64,000 bases of DNA from Prionace glauca (GCA_037974335.1 CM075760.1:22367538-22431537), one strand, 5' to 3'. Numbered from the stretch's first letter, positions 11,978-22,984 are shown. A program made the numbers and translations. Notes: generated by a model from the letters alone, not told the origin.

Positions 11978-13935
11978 AAGACATGTGCCGGTAAAGAGGA
12001 ATGATGGAAAAGATAGGATTGGAGAGCTGTGGATTATAGGGGATATTGAGGACTTGGTCAGGAAGAAGAGAGAGGCGTATGTTAGGTCTAAGCAACTGGG
12101 AACGGAGAGAGCACTGGAGGAAGGCAGAGAGAGTATGAGGGAGGGGGCATGAAATGACTTTGGCGGATAGGATTAAGGAAATTCCAAAGGCATTTTACTC
12201 TTACATTAGGACAAAAGAGTGGTTAGAGGGAAAATCGGTCCTCTTCGGGACAGAGGAGGGGAACTGTGCATAGAGCCTGAGGGAATGGGGGAGATCCTAA
12301 ATGAATACTTTGCGTCGGTATTCACGAAGGAGAGGGGCTTGGTGTCTTGTACTGTCTTGGAGGGAGCTGTAGACCAGTTGAAAGAAATATCCATTACAAG
12401 GGAGGAAGTGCTCGGGTTTTTAGGCAGCATAAGAACTGATAAAGCTCCGGGGCCTGATGGTATTTATCCCAGGCTGCTTAGGGAGGTGAGAGATGAAATT
12501 GTTGGGCCGCTGACGCAAATCTTTGTCTCTTCTTTGGACGCAGGTCAGGTCCCAGAGGGCTGGAGGGTAGATAATGTGGTACTGTTGTTTAAAAAGGGCA
12601 GTAGGGATAACCCTGGCAATTATAGGCCAGTGAGTTTGACGTCAGTGGTAGGAAAGTTGTTGGAAAAAATTCTAAGGGGTAGGATGTATAAGCATTTGGA
12701 GCATTGCGATGTGATGAGGGATACGCAGCATGGCTTTGTTAAGGGGAGGTCTTGCCTTACGAATCTCGTGGAATTTTTAGAGGAGGTGACAAAAACCGTT
12801 GATGAAGGACGAACCGTTGATGTCGTCTATATGGATTTCAGTAAGGCGTTTGACAAAGTCGCTCATGGTGGGTTGGTTGAAAAGGTTAAAGCTCATGGGA
12901 TACAGGCACAAGTATCTAGATGGATTGAAAACTGGCTAGTTAACAGGAGACAGAGAGTAGCATTGGAAGGGTCCTTTTCTAGCTGGAGGTCTGTCACTAG
13001 TGGTGTGCTGCAGGGCTCAGTACCTCTTCTATTCGTAATATATATAAAAAGTTTGGAAGAGGGCATACGTGGTGTGATCAGCAAGTTTGCAGATGACACA
13101 AAGATGGCAGGATTGGCGGTCAGTGAGGAGCAGTGTCTGGCAATACAGCAGGATATAGATAGGCTGGTATATTGGGCAGATAAATGGCAGGTGGAATTTA
13201 ATCCTGATAAATGCGAGGTGATGCATTTTGGAAGGAATAATGTAGAGGGGAGTTATATGATAAAGGGTAGACCTATTAAGAGTATAGAAATGCAGAGGAA
13301 CCTGGGAGAGCAAGTTCACAAGTCTTTGAAGGTGGTAACACAGGTGGAGAAGATTGCGAAGAAAGTTTATGATATGCTAGCCTTTATAGGAAGGGATATA
13401 GAGTATAAGAGCTGGCGTCGAATGCTACAGTTGTACAGAACGTTGGTTGGACTGCATTTGGAGTACTGCGTCCAGTTCTGGTCACATTACTACCAGAAGG
13501 ACGTGGAGACCCTGGAGCGAGTGCAGAGGAGGTTTACCAGGATGCTGCCTGGTATGGAAGGACTGGGTTATGAGGAAAGATTGAGTAAACTGGTGCTGTT
13601 TTCCTTAGAAAGACAGAGATTGAGGGTGGATTTAATAGAGGTGCATAAAATAATGAAGGGTATAGATAGAGTAAACAGTGGCAGGCTTTTTCTTTGATTG
13701 GAGACAAATATCACGAGAGGCCACCGGCTTAAGTTGAGGGGGGAGAGGTATAATTTGGATGCTAGAGGGAGGTTTTTCACACAGTGGGTCGTGGGGGTAT
13801 GGAATGCACTGCCAAGTAAGGTGGTGGAGGCAGGCACGCTGGACTTGTTTAAGGTTTACTTCGATAGACACATGAGCAAAATAAGGATGGAGGGTTATAG
13901 GAGACTGTTTTAAATAAGGATCAGAGCCTCAGGAC
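11978..13935 (+). mobile_element. Older-type CR1 LINE with long RT frame
   Basis: A different CR1 subfamily from its neighbour. Upstream the frame reads HVPVKRNDGKDRIGELW, then DLVRKKREAYVRSKQL. An almost uninterrupted 492-codon frame (12219-13697) carries RT landmarks in order: LNEYFASVFTKE, KAPGPDGIYP, NYRPVSLTS, VYMDFSKAFDKVAHG (motif A), a degraded LQGS motif and SKFADDTK (motif C). It continues with FTRMLPGMEGLGYEERLSKL. After a TGA at 13695-13697 the C-terminal domain reads on in another segment to 13913 (RGHRLKLRGERYNLDARG ... VVGVWNALPSKV). I see no endonuclease domain, so it is 5' truncated and presumably dead. Confidence 0.9.
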
Positions 13936-14179
13936 GTTCCTGGAAATCTAATGCTACATGTGTTGATATTTTTCTCTTTTACTCTGCATGTGCGTCGGTC
14001 CACCTTGTTGTCTAACGAGGGGCATGCACACTGTGGGTCATGCGTGGGCTGCTCTTGGATGTTTCGAGAGTGGCCTAGTACTTTGCGTCGTTTGTGTCTG
14101 CTTCAAAATGGACCAGCAGATGGGCACCACAACAGCTCAGTGACTATCACCGTTAGTTGTCCAGATACATGGATTTGGG
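13936..14179. other. Unassigned spacer
   Basis: No gene or named repeat recognised between the CR1 end and the next SINE. Confidence 0.4.
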
Positions 14180-14455
14180 CCAGTGTCTGTGGGAAACTGT
14201 ACATTCTCCCTGTGGTTGCGTGGCTTTTCTCCGGGTGTCCCGGTTTCCTCCCACACCCCAAAGAAGTGTTATTAGGCTGACTAGTGTAACAAATGGTCCC
14301 TAAATTATTCTCCCCTTAATCTGGTTTCCAATGGGGGTATCATAAGCATAGACACGGGTCAAGGGTGGAGGAGGAAAAACACATTGTGAAGATGGTGGCG
14401 CGGGCTCGTTGGGCCGAAGGGCCTGTTTCCTGTGCTGTGTTGTTCTTTCATCTTT
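14180..14455 (+). repeat. HE1-like SINE, head missing
   Basis: ACTGTACATTCTCCCTGTGG, CTCCGGGTGTCCCGGTTTCC and CCCACACCCCAAAGAAGTGT are the SINE middle region. It ends with GGCCGAAGGGCCTGTTTCC and CTGTGCTGTGTTGTTC. The tRNA-derived head is absent or unrecognisable. Confidence 0.7.
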
Positions 14456-15064
14456 CTTCTGTTAATTTTAGCTTCGTGTCTTTTTTTCATATTTCACAGT
14501 TGTTGATGACTGAGGAGGTCAATTTTTGAGAGGTTGATTCAACTCTAAGTGTTGTCCATGAGGCTATCAGTTGTGTTGTAAATTGTCCTTTTCTGTGTCA
14601 TAAATGAGACCGAGAATTTTTTGATGGAGAGCTTAGTTCCCCCAAATGTTGTAGTCTCTGACCAGATGTTAGTGTCGAATGTCTCACTGAGATTCATCCA
14701 TGTATGTGTATGATATGTATATCTCCCAACACAAACAAACCACTGCGCTTCAGGTTAATCCCGGTCTTCAAGCAGATGAGTAACAAAATTATCATCCTAT
14801 CAAACGCCTGTCCCGTAATGTTATGATTGAGATACACCTACAGATGTTGCCGTCTCTTCTGTCTTCCTTGTCTTTGGATAGTGTGATGTTTCTGAATCAT
14901 GAATCTCCTGTGGAACGGAACCTATCTTCTGGCAGAGAAAGAGGTGGTAAATGTTCAGAAAGTTGATATTTATTCAATTGCCATCCATTTACAAAGATAC
15001 CCAATTGCGTTCATTAGTTATCATCCATTCATAAATATCGATATGTTGATGTTTTAATTTAAGG
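14456..15064. other. Gene-free stretch
   Basis: No exon, tRNA or clear repeat recognised in about 600 bases. Confidence 0.4.
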
Positions 15065-15770
15065 GATATGGACGTTGCTGGCCTAGTCAGTATTTGTTGC
15101 CTATTCCTCATTGCCTTTAGTAAACTGGTGGTAAGCTACCTTCTTGAATTGCTGCAGACCCTGTGGTGTAGATACCCATACGGTCCTGTTAACACAGGGA
15201 GTTCTAGGATCTCGGTCCTGCGACAGTGATGGAAGGATGATATATTTCTACATCAGGTATATGACTGACTTGGAGGGGAATTTATAGGTGATATTCCCTG
15301 GTAACTGTTACCCCTGTCCTTGCAAATAGCAACCCACCGTGTGGCTGCCTAAGGAGCCTTGGTGAGGTTCGGAAGTGAAACTTGTAGATGGTACATAATG
15401 ATGCTCTGTGTGGTGCAGGGAGTGAGCATTTGCAAATGTTATTCCTGTCAAGCCGGCTGCTTTGGCCTGAATGGGATGAAGATTTTTGAATGTTGTTTGA
15501 ACTGTACCTATTCAAGTAAGTGGAGAGAACCATTTTTGTCCCCTAATATGTGTCGTGCAGGTGGTGCACAGGTTTGGGGAGTTAGGGGGAGGGTTACTCA
15601 CAGCACGCTGAGTTGATATTCCAGCTGGAGCATGTATATACCCAGCTAACACAGCGATTAGCCAATGGTAACCTCGAAGATGTTGTTAGTTGTTGATTCA
15701 GTGTTGCAATATCATTGAGTGACAAGGGGCAACGGTCAGATTCTCCCTTTTTGGAGGTGGTCATCGCCTG
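15065..15770 (-). mobile_element. Decayed non-LTR LINE fragment of a second clade
   Basis: Minus-strand frame 15282-15533 contains HRASLCTIYKFHF followed by SPRLLRQP, the C-terminal region of a non-LTR RT family common in sharks. On the + strand the landmarks GAGCCTTGGTGAGGTTCGG and GGCTGCTTTGGCCTGAATGG correspond. Related pieces lie at 24725-24945, 34865-35300 and 36770-36965. Clade not assigned with certainty. Confidence 0.6.
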
Positions 15771-15867
15771 ACGCCAATATTACCAATAATTCTCCATTCA
15801 CAAAAATAAATAGTAAAAATTCACAAAAATAAATAAATAAAAATAAATAAATTCTCAAAAATAAATA
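15771..15867. repeat. (AAATAAAT)n A-rich simple repeat
   Basis: Short run of CAAAAATAAATAAATAAAAA variants directly before a CR1 fragment. Confidence 0.7.
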
Positions 15868-16432
15868 ATAGTGGGAGGGATTACTATTTCTAGGGGGGAA
15901 AGCTGCAGCATGCAGGTCAGAGGGACCTGGGGTTTCTTGTGCATGAGTCGCAAAAACCCAGTCTGCAGGTGCAGCAGGTGATCAAGAAGGCGAATGGGAT
16001 GTTAGCCTTTATAGCGATGGGGATAGAATATAAAAGCAGGGAGGTCTTGCTGCAACTGTACAGGGTACTGGTGAGGCCGCAGCTGGAGTACTGTGTGCAG
16101 TTTTGATCGCCGCACTTGTGGAAGGATATTTTGGCCTTGGAGGGAATGCAGAGGAGGTTCACTAGGCTGATACCAGAGATGAGGGGGTTGGACTATGAAG
16201 AGAGGCTGAATTGACTGGGTTTGTACACATTGGAGTTTAGAAGGATGAGGGGGGATCTTACAGAGACGTATGAGATAATGAAGGGGATGGATAGGGGAGA
16301 AGTAGAGAGATTCTTCCCGCTCAAAAAGGACAGCAGGACTAGAGGGGACAGCCTCAAGATAAGGAGGGGGGCGGCAGTTTAGAATGGAGTTGAGGAAGAA
16401 CTTCTTCACTCAAAGGGTGGTGAATCTCTGGA
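15868..16432 (+). mobile_element. CR1-clade LINE fragment, truncated at both ends
   Basis: Starts in the RT C-terminal region (GCATGAGTCGCAAAAACCCA, equivalent to HESQKPSLQV) and runs to GGTGAATCTCTGGAATT. It then stops abruptly without the CR1 3' tail. Same subfamily as 17362-18407, more diverged. Confidence 0.85.
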
Positions 16433-17361
16433 ATTAAATTGAATTAAATTGAGATTAAATCCGACCATGGCAGCTGGTGGAATTTGAATTCAATCAATAA
16501 ATCTTGATTCATACTGATAGCGACGAGATAACCCTCTGATTCCCCAATGAAGGACATCTGCCATCCCTACTTGGCCTCAGCAAGGTGTATCTCAAGATGG
16601 ACCGCCATATATATAACTGGGCAATACCACACCACTCAGCTGAAAAGAAATTAAATACCGGAAATAAATGTTGTTCATTCCAGGGACCCCCACGTCCCGT
16701 GGAAGAATAAAGTGAAATAAAACACCAGCCTACATATTTATGCAGTATAAGACATATCACCTCTCTGAATCAACTCTCACAATCTGCCTGTATTTATTTC
16801 TATCCATCCATCACAGTGTATTGTTGGGTTGGAGAGATCATCATTGTTACTAACAAGGTGCCAGAGAATCTGGGTAGCTTTTTTTTCCAATGAAATGGGA
16901 AGCATTTATGTAGGTTTACATCTTTAAAAAATAATAATTAAGTTGCCTCGAGTTGTTGCTGGGCAGATTTGTTTATAAATAGGCTCTATTGACAATGCTA
17001 AGAGTTTGAAGTTGACTTGCAGCCAACTGTCCAGTACTGAGGAAACAGATCTTTGACTTACTGAACAAACACCGTCAGATGCTTCCTGTAAATATCTTGG
17101 GGTAGTTGGCAGCAGGTTGGACTGCTGCCAAATACTGCGTGGGACAGATTAGCGCGAATATGTAAGGATAAAATGGGACTTATCCAGTTACACAATAAAT
17201 GCTTGATTCCCATAATAAAGACAGGTTTTTAAATGGTATTCCTTCTAAGCAAATATTTTAAAGGGCTGCACTGTGATTAAACAGTATGGGGAACGAGGAA
17301 ATTGGCCAGATGCTATTTCATTTGTCTATCTTCCAAATAAATGTCCTTCCAACAATTAAAG

Positions 17362-18407
17362 TTACTTTGTGAGTAGTGGGGTGCCCCAGGGATCGGTGCT
17401 GGGGCCTCAGCTATTTACCATTTATATAGATGATCTGGAGGAGGGAACCGAGTGCAGGGTGTCGAAATTTGCTGATGACACCAAGATTGGGGGAAAGGCA
17501 AATTGTGCGGAGGGTGTGGAGAGTCTGCAGAAGGATCTAGATAGGCTGGGCGAATGGGCCAGGAAATGGCAAATGGAATTTAATGTTGGCAAGTGTGAGG
17601 TGGTCCACTTTGGTAGGAGGAATGGTAGGAAGGACTATTACTTACGGGGCGAAAAACTGCAGCAGGCGACGGTGCAGAGGGACCTCGGGGTCCTTGTGCA
17701 TGAGTCTCAAAAACCCAGCTTGCAGGTGCAGCAGGTGGTCAGGAAGGCGAATGGGATGCTGGCCTTCATAGCGAAGGGGATTGAATATAAAAGTAGGGAG
17801 GTCTTGCTGCAGCTGTATAGGGCATTGGTGAGGCCGCAGCTGGAGTACTGCGTGCAGTTTTGGGCGCCGCACCTGCGCAAGGATGTTTTGGCCCTGGAGG
17901 GAGTGCAGAGGAGGTTTACTCGGCTGATACCGGAGTTGAGGGGATTGAGCTATGAGGAGAGGCTGAATAAACTAGGCTTGTACTCGTTAGAGTTTAGAAG
18001 AATGAGGGGAGATCTCATTGAGACGTATAAGATGATGAATGGGATGGATAGGATAGAGGTGGAGAGACTGTTCCCGCTCAAAAAAGACAGTAGGACTAGG
18101 GGGCACAGCCTCAAGATAAAGGGGGGGCGGTTTAGAACAGAGTTGAGGAGGAACTTCTTCACTCAAAGGGTGGTGAATCTCTGGAATTCTCTGCCCGTTG
18201 AAGTGGTGGAGGCTGCCTCGCTAAATATTTTCAAGAAATGGGTTGATGGGTTTTTGATAAGAGAAGGGATTAAGGGTTATGGGGAGAGGGCGGGAAGGTG
18301 GAGCTGAGTCACGACAGATCAGCCATGATCTTATTGAATGGCGGGGCAGGCTCGAAGGGCCAGATGGCCTACTCCTGCTCCTATTTCTTATGTTCTTATG
18401 TTCATGA
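17362..18407 (+). mobile_element. 5'-truncated CR1-clade LINE with open RT frame
   Basis: The 312-codon frame 17369-18307 is open from SGVPQGSVLGPQLF through SKFADDTKIGGKANC, WARKWQMEFNVGKC, LEYCVQFWAPHLRKDV and the C-terminal VVNLWNSLPVEVVEAASLNI to a stop near GERAGRWS. The 3' UTR ends in TTATGTTC octamers. It is the best preserved CR1 copy here, hence recently inserted, and it interrupts the duplicated IgH-upstream block: the other copy of that block continues without it. No endonuclease or 5' RT part, so not autonomous. Confidence 0.92.
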
Positions 18408-19021
18408 CGTGGAAGAAAGAGATTTTGACCTCCCCACCCCCAAAGTCCAATGAGATCAGTGCAATGGCCCCAAAATGAAAATAATTAAAAGTAAATTAAA
18501 ATCATACAATTGTCTTGAAAAGCGCGGATACCTGGGATATTCTATGTGTTCTGCACCTCTTTAAAAAGACAACCTCTCTTATCCCTGATCAGCACTATGT
18601 TCTGTTGTCCAGCACAATCTGATTTCGATTATTTAACAGTCGCTCTCATAGCTGCCAATGAGTGAAGAAACGGCCTGGTTTAGTGGAAGACAAAACATTT
18701 ATTTTTGTGATATTGTGCAATATGCCACAAAGTCCTAATATCCTGAGTTCCCACTACCAGTGAATGTTCTACAGCCGGTGGCCAATAAAATGAGCAGCAA
18801 TGATTTGGATGTTGACAAAGAACTTTCCTGATCACCGTGTCCATTCGGATTCTATAAATTCTCTGTCAAAGGTTGATGTCGATGTCATGTTTCCCTGTCA
18901 GCTCAATTAATTATAAGTCAACCAGTTTTCTTTCAGTGTTAATTTTCACAGGATAAAGGAGCCGTTGGGGAAATCTAACGTGTAATATTGCATCACATGA
19001 GGATTGTCCTTTTTGAATTAA

Positions 19022-19330
19022 TTTGTGGGTGGCATGGTGGCATATATGTTAGGGTTTCTGCCTCAAAGCGCTAGGGACCCGGGTTCAACTCCCGGTTTGG
19101 GTCTGTCTGTGTGGAGTCTGCATATTCTCCAATTGCCTGCTCATTTACTCACATTGTTCAAGGATATGCCGCTTAGGTTGATCCACGATGATGAATTGTC
19201 CAATCGTGTCAGGAGAATTAGCAGGGAATATACGTGGGGTGATGGGGATAGACTTAGGTGGGAATGTTGTGGGTTTGGGCCTGATAGGCCAAAAGGCCTT
19301 CTTCTGCTCTGTAATGATTCTATGACATGG
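19022..19330 (+). repeat. HE1-like tRNA-derived SINE
   Basis: A full-length order is visible. The head has a B-box-like GGGTTCAACTCCCGG at about 19081, then GTGTGGAGTCTGCATATTCT, a diverged middle, and a tail with GGGCCTGATAGGCCAAAAGG and CTGTAATGATTCTATGAC. Confidence 0.85.
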
Positions 19331-19640
19331 GCACCTTTGACTGTTCAGAATTTATTGCCTACTTCTTGTCCGAGGGCAGTGAGTGCCAATCACATTGCTG
19401 TGGCTCTTGGATCAAACATAGGCCAGACCAGGTAAGGACGGCAGATTCCCTTCTCTAAAATCCATTAGTGAAGCAGGTAGGGTTTTACACAATCGACAAT
19501 GATATCATGGCCATAAGTGGATTCTTATTTCCAGATGCTTTTTTTACTGAATTTAAATCCCACCATCTGTGGTGGTGGGATTCGAAGTCGGGTCCTGAGA
19601 ACATTAGTTAAGTTTGTGCATTAATTGCCGAGCGATAACA
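19331..19640 (+). repeat. Second shark SINE-like repeat
   Basis: CTTGTCCGAGGGCAGTGAGT, GGCCAGACCAGGTAAGGACG, CCCACCATCTGTGGTGGTGG, then a B-box-like GGGATTCGAAGTCGGG near the 3' end. The same element is in the CH2-CH3 intron at 42050-42330. Immediately after it the IgH-upstream homology resumes at about 19675. Confidence 0.65.
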
Positions 19641-20044
19641 TGAGGCCATTTCTTCCCTCCTTCTTGTATCCAGTCCCAAATTACAGTGACGGCTACCCAC
19701 ACCTGAAATAAAATCATCCCAGAAATTAGTTACATAAATCGATAATAATTCTTCAAATGGATTATATTTATGCTGCAATGTGCAAATCAGACTGATGTTT
19801 TTACTCTGATAAGGTAATGTCATCTTCTTTATGTCTATTCTCTTGTGAAGGGGGGTGCAAAATTAAGGGACTTGATTTACAATCAAATTGTTTTTTTCTC
19901 TATAACAGAGGCTCAAATATAATTTCACCTTTTGGAGTGGCAGAGACGTTCCAATGGATCTCACTCTTCCTGCCTCAGTGTTAGTCTGTCTGTTGAATAT
20001 TCCAGTGTCAGCAATCAATTCACTGGGAATAATCCTCGATGTTT

Positions 20045-20362
20045 TTTGATATATTTTATTCGATTCATTATTATCACACATATTAGTACACAGTCTTGCG
20101 CACTATACAGACGGAGCATACCGTGCATAGAGAAGGAAGGGAGAGAGTGAAGAATATTATGTTGCAGTCATAGCTCGGGTCTAGAAAAATATCAATTTAA
20201 TGCGAGGTAGATCCATTCAAAAATCTGATTGCAGCTGTAAAGAAATTGTTTCTGAGTCGGTTTGTAGTGTTTTCAGACTTTGTTTTTTATCTAGTTCCCG
20301 ATGGAAAAAGGTGAGAGAGTGTGTCCGGGGTGAGTTGTGTTTTCTTTTCATAGCTTTTGTTT
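20045..20362. repeat. Dispersed repeat inserted in the pseudogene leader intron
   Basis: Compared with the functional leader intron, this stretch is extra. It starts after ATGTTTTTTGATATATTTTA, where the functional gene reads straight to its acceptor, and ends just before the VH exon homology. Internal landmarks are GAGGTAGATCCATTCAAAA and TGTCCGGGGTGAGTTGTG. I do not know the family. Confidence 0.55.
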
Positions 20363-20365
20363 AAA

Positions 20366-20795
20366 GTGTCGAATCAGAGGTTGTGTTGACTCAGCCAGAG
20401 GCAGAAACCGGGCATCCCTGAGGCTCCCTGAGACTGAGCTGTAAAGACAAAATGTTCAATATGGGCAGCAACTGGATGGTCTGGGTCCGACCCGTCCCTG
20501 ATAGGGTTTATAGTCTCTCCTTCAGTATGATAGTCTTGGATCAACCCACAATTCCTCCGCCCCAGAGATTCAGAATCAATTTATTCCACCCAAAGACGCT
20601 TAAAACAACGTGAAGAGAAAATGCTGGACAGTCTCAGGACATCTGGACTCGAAACGTCAGCTGTTCCCTCTCTTTACAAATATTGCCAGGCCTGCTGAGA
20701 TTTTCCAGCATTTTCTCTTTGGGTTTGAATTCCAGAATCTACAGAATTGTTTTTATACTTCAAACAACATCTTCTCTTTGCAAATAACTATAAAC
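20366..20795 (+). pseudogene. Immunoglobulin VH pseudogene
   Basis: Homologous to the functional VH at 29070-29374. Framework 1 reads [14 protein letters not shown], then a TGA where the functional gene has GGA, then GSLRLSCK. Framework 2 reads NWMVWVRPVPDRVY, with the conserved Trp but an altered QVPGQG stretch. Framework 3 is split by a 148-base repeat (20610-20757). After it TCAAACAACATCTTCTCTTTG continues as the NNIFSL part. No DTAxYYC end, no RSS and no leader exon are recognisable, and the splice acceptor AG context is degraded. It cannot rearrange or be expressed. It marks the remains of a duplicated IgH cluster. Confidence 0.88.
20610..20757 (-). repeat. Short retroposon inside the VH pseudogene
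   Basis: Antisense copy of a shark repeat whose sense strand ends in CGTTTCGAGTC. Here it reads CTGGACTCGAAACGTCAGC then GAGATTTTCCAGCATTTTCTC. It is flanked by near-identical 11-base repeats, CTTAAAACAAC (20599-20609) and CTTCAAACAAC (20758-20768), which lie in VH framework 3 and look like a target-site duplication. Confidence 0.8.
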
Positions 20796-20840
20796 CGAGT
20801 ATTCCTATCTTTCTCCTGTCTGTCCTACACAGACTCCAGT

Positions 20841-21464
20841 TCCATGTGATGAAAATAACCCTTCACCACCACTGAAATATTCGAGAAATCCACCCAGTAG
20901 TATTAAAGCGGCAGTGGAAAGTCACCCATCCAGAGGGCAGGTTTCAGCAAGGTGGTTCACAATCACCAATTAATGTTAGCTTTGTCAGTGACGCTCGCAT
21001 CCAGAGATTCAATAAAACCAGTGCAAATTGCTGCAGATTCCGGAAATCTAAAACTAAAACAGCAACAGTGCTACTCAGGATCTCAATGGGTATCATCAGA
21101 GAGAGAGAGAACCAGATTCGTATTTAACATCAATGCCAGGATGTAAAATCTCTTGATATAATTATGAACAGCAAGTCTGTTCTGTCCAATATCCGACCCA
21201 AATCCCCATTTGTCAAATAAAATCGCAAATTTGTTGGCCATTTATTACATTCAGGTTTGTGGGAGTTTGTGGTCCGCAACTTACCTGGTCAGTTACAACA
21301 TGGGAAAAGTGACTAAATTCAGCAAAGGTACATCAGTGAGTTTTAAGAACTTTGGGGCGACATGAGGTCGGGTAAAATGTTCTATACATTCAAGTTCCCC
21401 ATAATTTGTAATACGTTGGAATCGCTGAGATTAATGTGAATATAATCACTGCTCTGCCTGATCA
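20841..21464. repeat. Spacer with one decayed retroposon
   Basis: Around 21030-21110 TTGCTGCAGATTCCGGAAAT marks a decayed sense copy of the repeat found at 25018 and 54008. I looked for VH framework 3 ends, RSS, D or J relics here and saw none. Confidence 0.5.
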
Positions 21465-21935
21465 TAGAAGCATAAAATCATAGAATCCCTACAGTTCAAC
21501 ATGGTCATTCGGTCCAATAACTCTGCAGCGGGCTCTCCAGCACAGCATCCTACCGAGGCAAGCTTTCATCCGATCCAGGCAACCACACATATTCACAGGC
21601 TAATCCCCCGAACCTACACATTATTGGACACTAACAGGAAATTTAGCATAGACAATTTACATTGGGCCTGGGAAGGATGCTCTGCCGGATAGCAGACTTG
21701 ATGAACCGAATGGTCTCCTTCTGCACTGTAGGGATTCTATGATTCTACTTTGCACATCATTGGGCGCGAAGGGGCAATTTACCACAGCCAATCCACCTAA
21801 CCTGCACATCCTGGGACAGTGGAAGGAAACTGGAGCACTCGGAGGAAACTCACATGGATATGGATAGAATGTGAAAACCACACACAGTCACCCAATGTTA
21901 GAATCGAACCCGCTTCCCTGTCGCCTGTGAGGGAG
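21465..21935 (-). repeat. Composite SINE remnants
   Basis: An antisense piece (ATAGAATCCCTACAGTTCAA ... TTATTGGACACTAACAGG) is joined to a short sense tail (GAATGGTCTCCTTCTGCACT) and then another antisense piece ending in GAATCGAACCCGCTTCCC. At least two insertions or a rearrangement. Confidence 0.65.
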
Positions 21936-22710
21936 CAAAAATAATTGTATCTCTTCGTGATAACCACATTTTTTATTCTTCCCTCGTGTGAGTGTGATCA
22001 CTATTTGTGAAAGAATATTTCAGACATCAGATCTGTTTTTTTATTTAACTAGTCGAGTTTAAACAGATTAAATCCTCAATCAGATTAACATTCAGTGGAA
22101 TATCAGCCTGTTCACAGATGCTTTATTAATTGTGACATCAGAACTTTCAGAACTAATTCTGAAATGAAATGTCTTATTTTATTGTAGTTAAGTACAGCCG
22201 GAGTTATGAATGTTCAAAAAGTTCTATTCATATGTTATTTTATTCAGTTTTATTCAACTGTTAAAATTCTTAAAATAAATCGCTATTTTGAGTTGAAACT
22301 GATCAATAAGTGACGGTTTATCTGGTTTTTCTGTCATGAACATTTCATTGTAAACAGTGAGGTATTTATGTAAATAAATACAAGAATAGCAATTCCAAAT
22401 TAGATTGTTGACTGACAAAAACACAACAAATATTTCCCCACCAACACAGCGCAGAAATAGAGACAATCATGCAAATCAATCAACGGATTCCAGTAATGAT
22501 TGTTTTTCAACATTATTTATTCATCAGTTATGTGAGGAAAAATATCATGATGATATCTATGTTCAGAATTAGGAAATAATCCCTCTGATCCCGAAATGTA
22601 ATGACACAGAAAACACAGAACATCTCCTGTGTTTCATCTCTTTCTCTGTCTTTCTCCTGTCTGTTTCTGCGTCTTGACTCTCCACGATGGTTCATCGTCT
22701 TCACTCCACA
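21936..22710. other. Gene-free AT-rich stretch with an octamer
   Basis: No gene or named repeat. An ATGCAAAT octamer lies at about 22470 but has no TATA box or V leader near it, so I do not treat it as an Ig promoter. Confidence 0.4.
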
Positions 22711-22785
22711 GCAAAAGAACATAAGAACGTAAGAAATGGGAGCAGGAGTAGGCCATCTAGCCCCTCGAGCCTGTCCCGGGCTCGA
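22711..22785 (-). mobile_element. CR1 3' end fragment
   Basis: GAACATAAGAACGTAAGAAA then GGAGCAGGAGTAGGCCATCT is the antisense CR1 3' UTR with its octamer tail. Only about 75 bases remain. Confidence 0.85.
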
Positions 22786-22984
22786 TAAAATCAATGTTTG
22801 CCCAATGTATTCTCTCAGCCACAGGTACAGGTTTCTAAAAGAATATAATTCCAGAAATAGGAATCCATGACTGAGATTTACTCTAAAAGATCTCTTGAGA
22901 AATCAATGATCTTGAAATGCTTGAAACATTTTCTTCTGCACCTAACCTCGGTTCCACCTGGTGATAAGGATTCAATGTGGAATC

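Larger units (their letters stand above)
16440..20840 (+). repeat. Degraded duplicate of the region ahead of the IgH cluster
   Basis: Matches about 26760-29340 in order and orientation. Shared landmarks include CTCTGATTCCCCAATG (16534 and 26850), GCTGGGCAGATTTGTTTATA (16959; GCTGGGTAGATTTG at 27270), CTGCCAAATACTGCGTGGGA (17125; 27438), AATAATTAAAGT-type sequence (17352; 27660), CATAGCTGCCAATGAGTG (18647; 27926), GACAGCCGGTGGCCAATA (18773 as ACAGCCGGTGGCC; 28058), CCCAAATT ... CAGTGA (19675; 28305), and finally VH exon sequence. This copy carries insertions absent from the other: a CR1 (17362-18407), two SINEs (19022-19640) and a 320-base repeat (20045-20360). It is evidence for a former second IgH cluster. 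Confidence 0.85.

Noticed and set aside
19638-19675. ATGAGGCCATTTCTTCCCTC as leader exon of the VH pseudogene
   Set aside because: It overlaps the 3' end of a SINE-like repeat and lacks a donor in phase; resemblance to a signal peptide is chance.
22470-22477. ATGCAAAT octamer as an Ig promoter element
   Set aside because: No V leader, TATA-like box or V exon nearby; single octamers are expected by chance in 64 kb.
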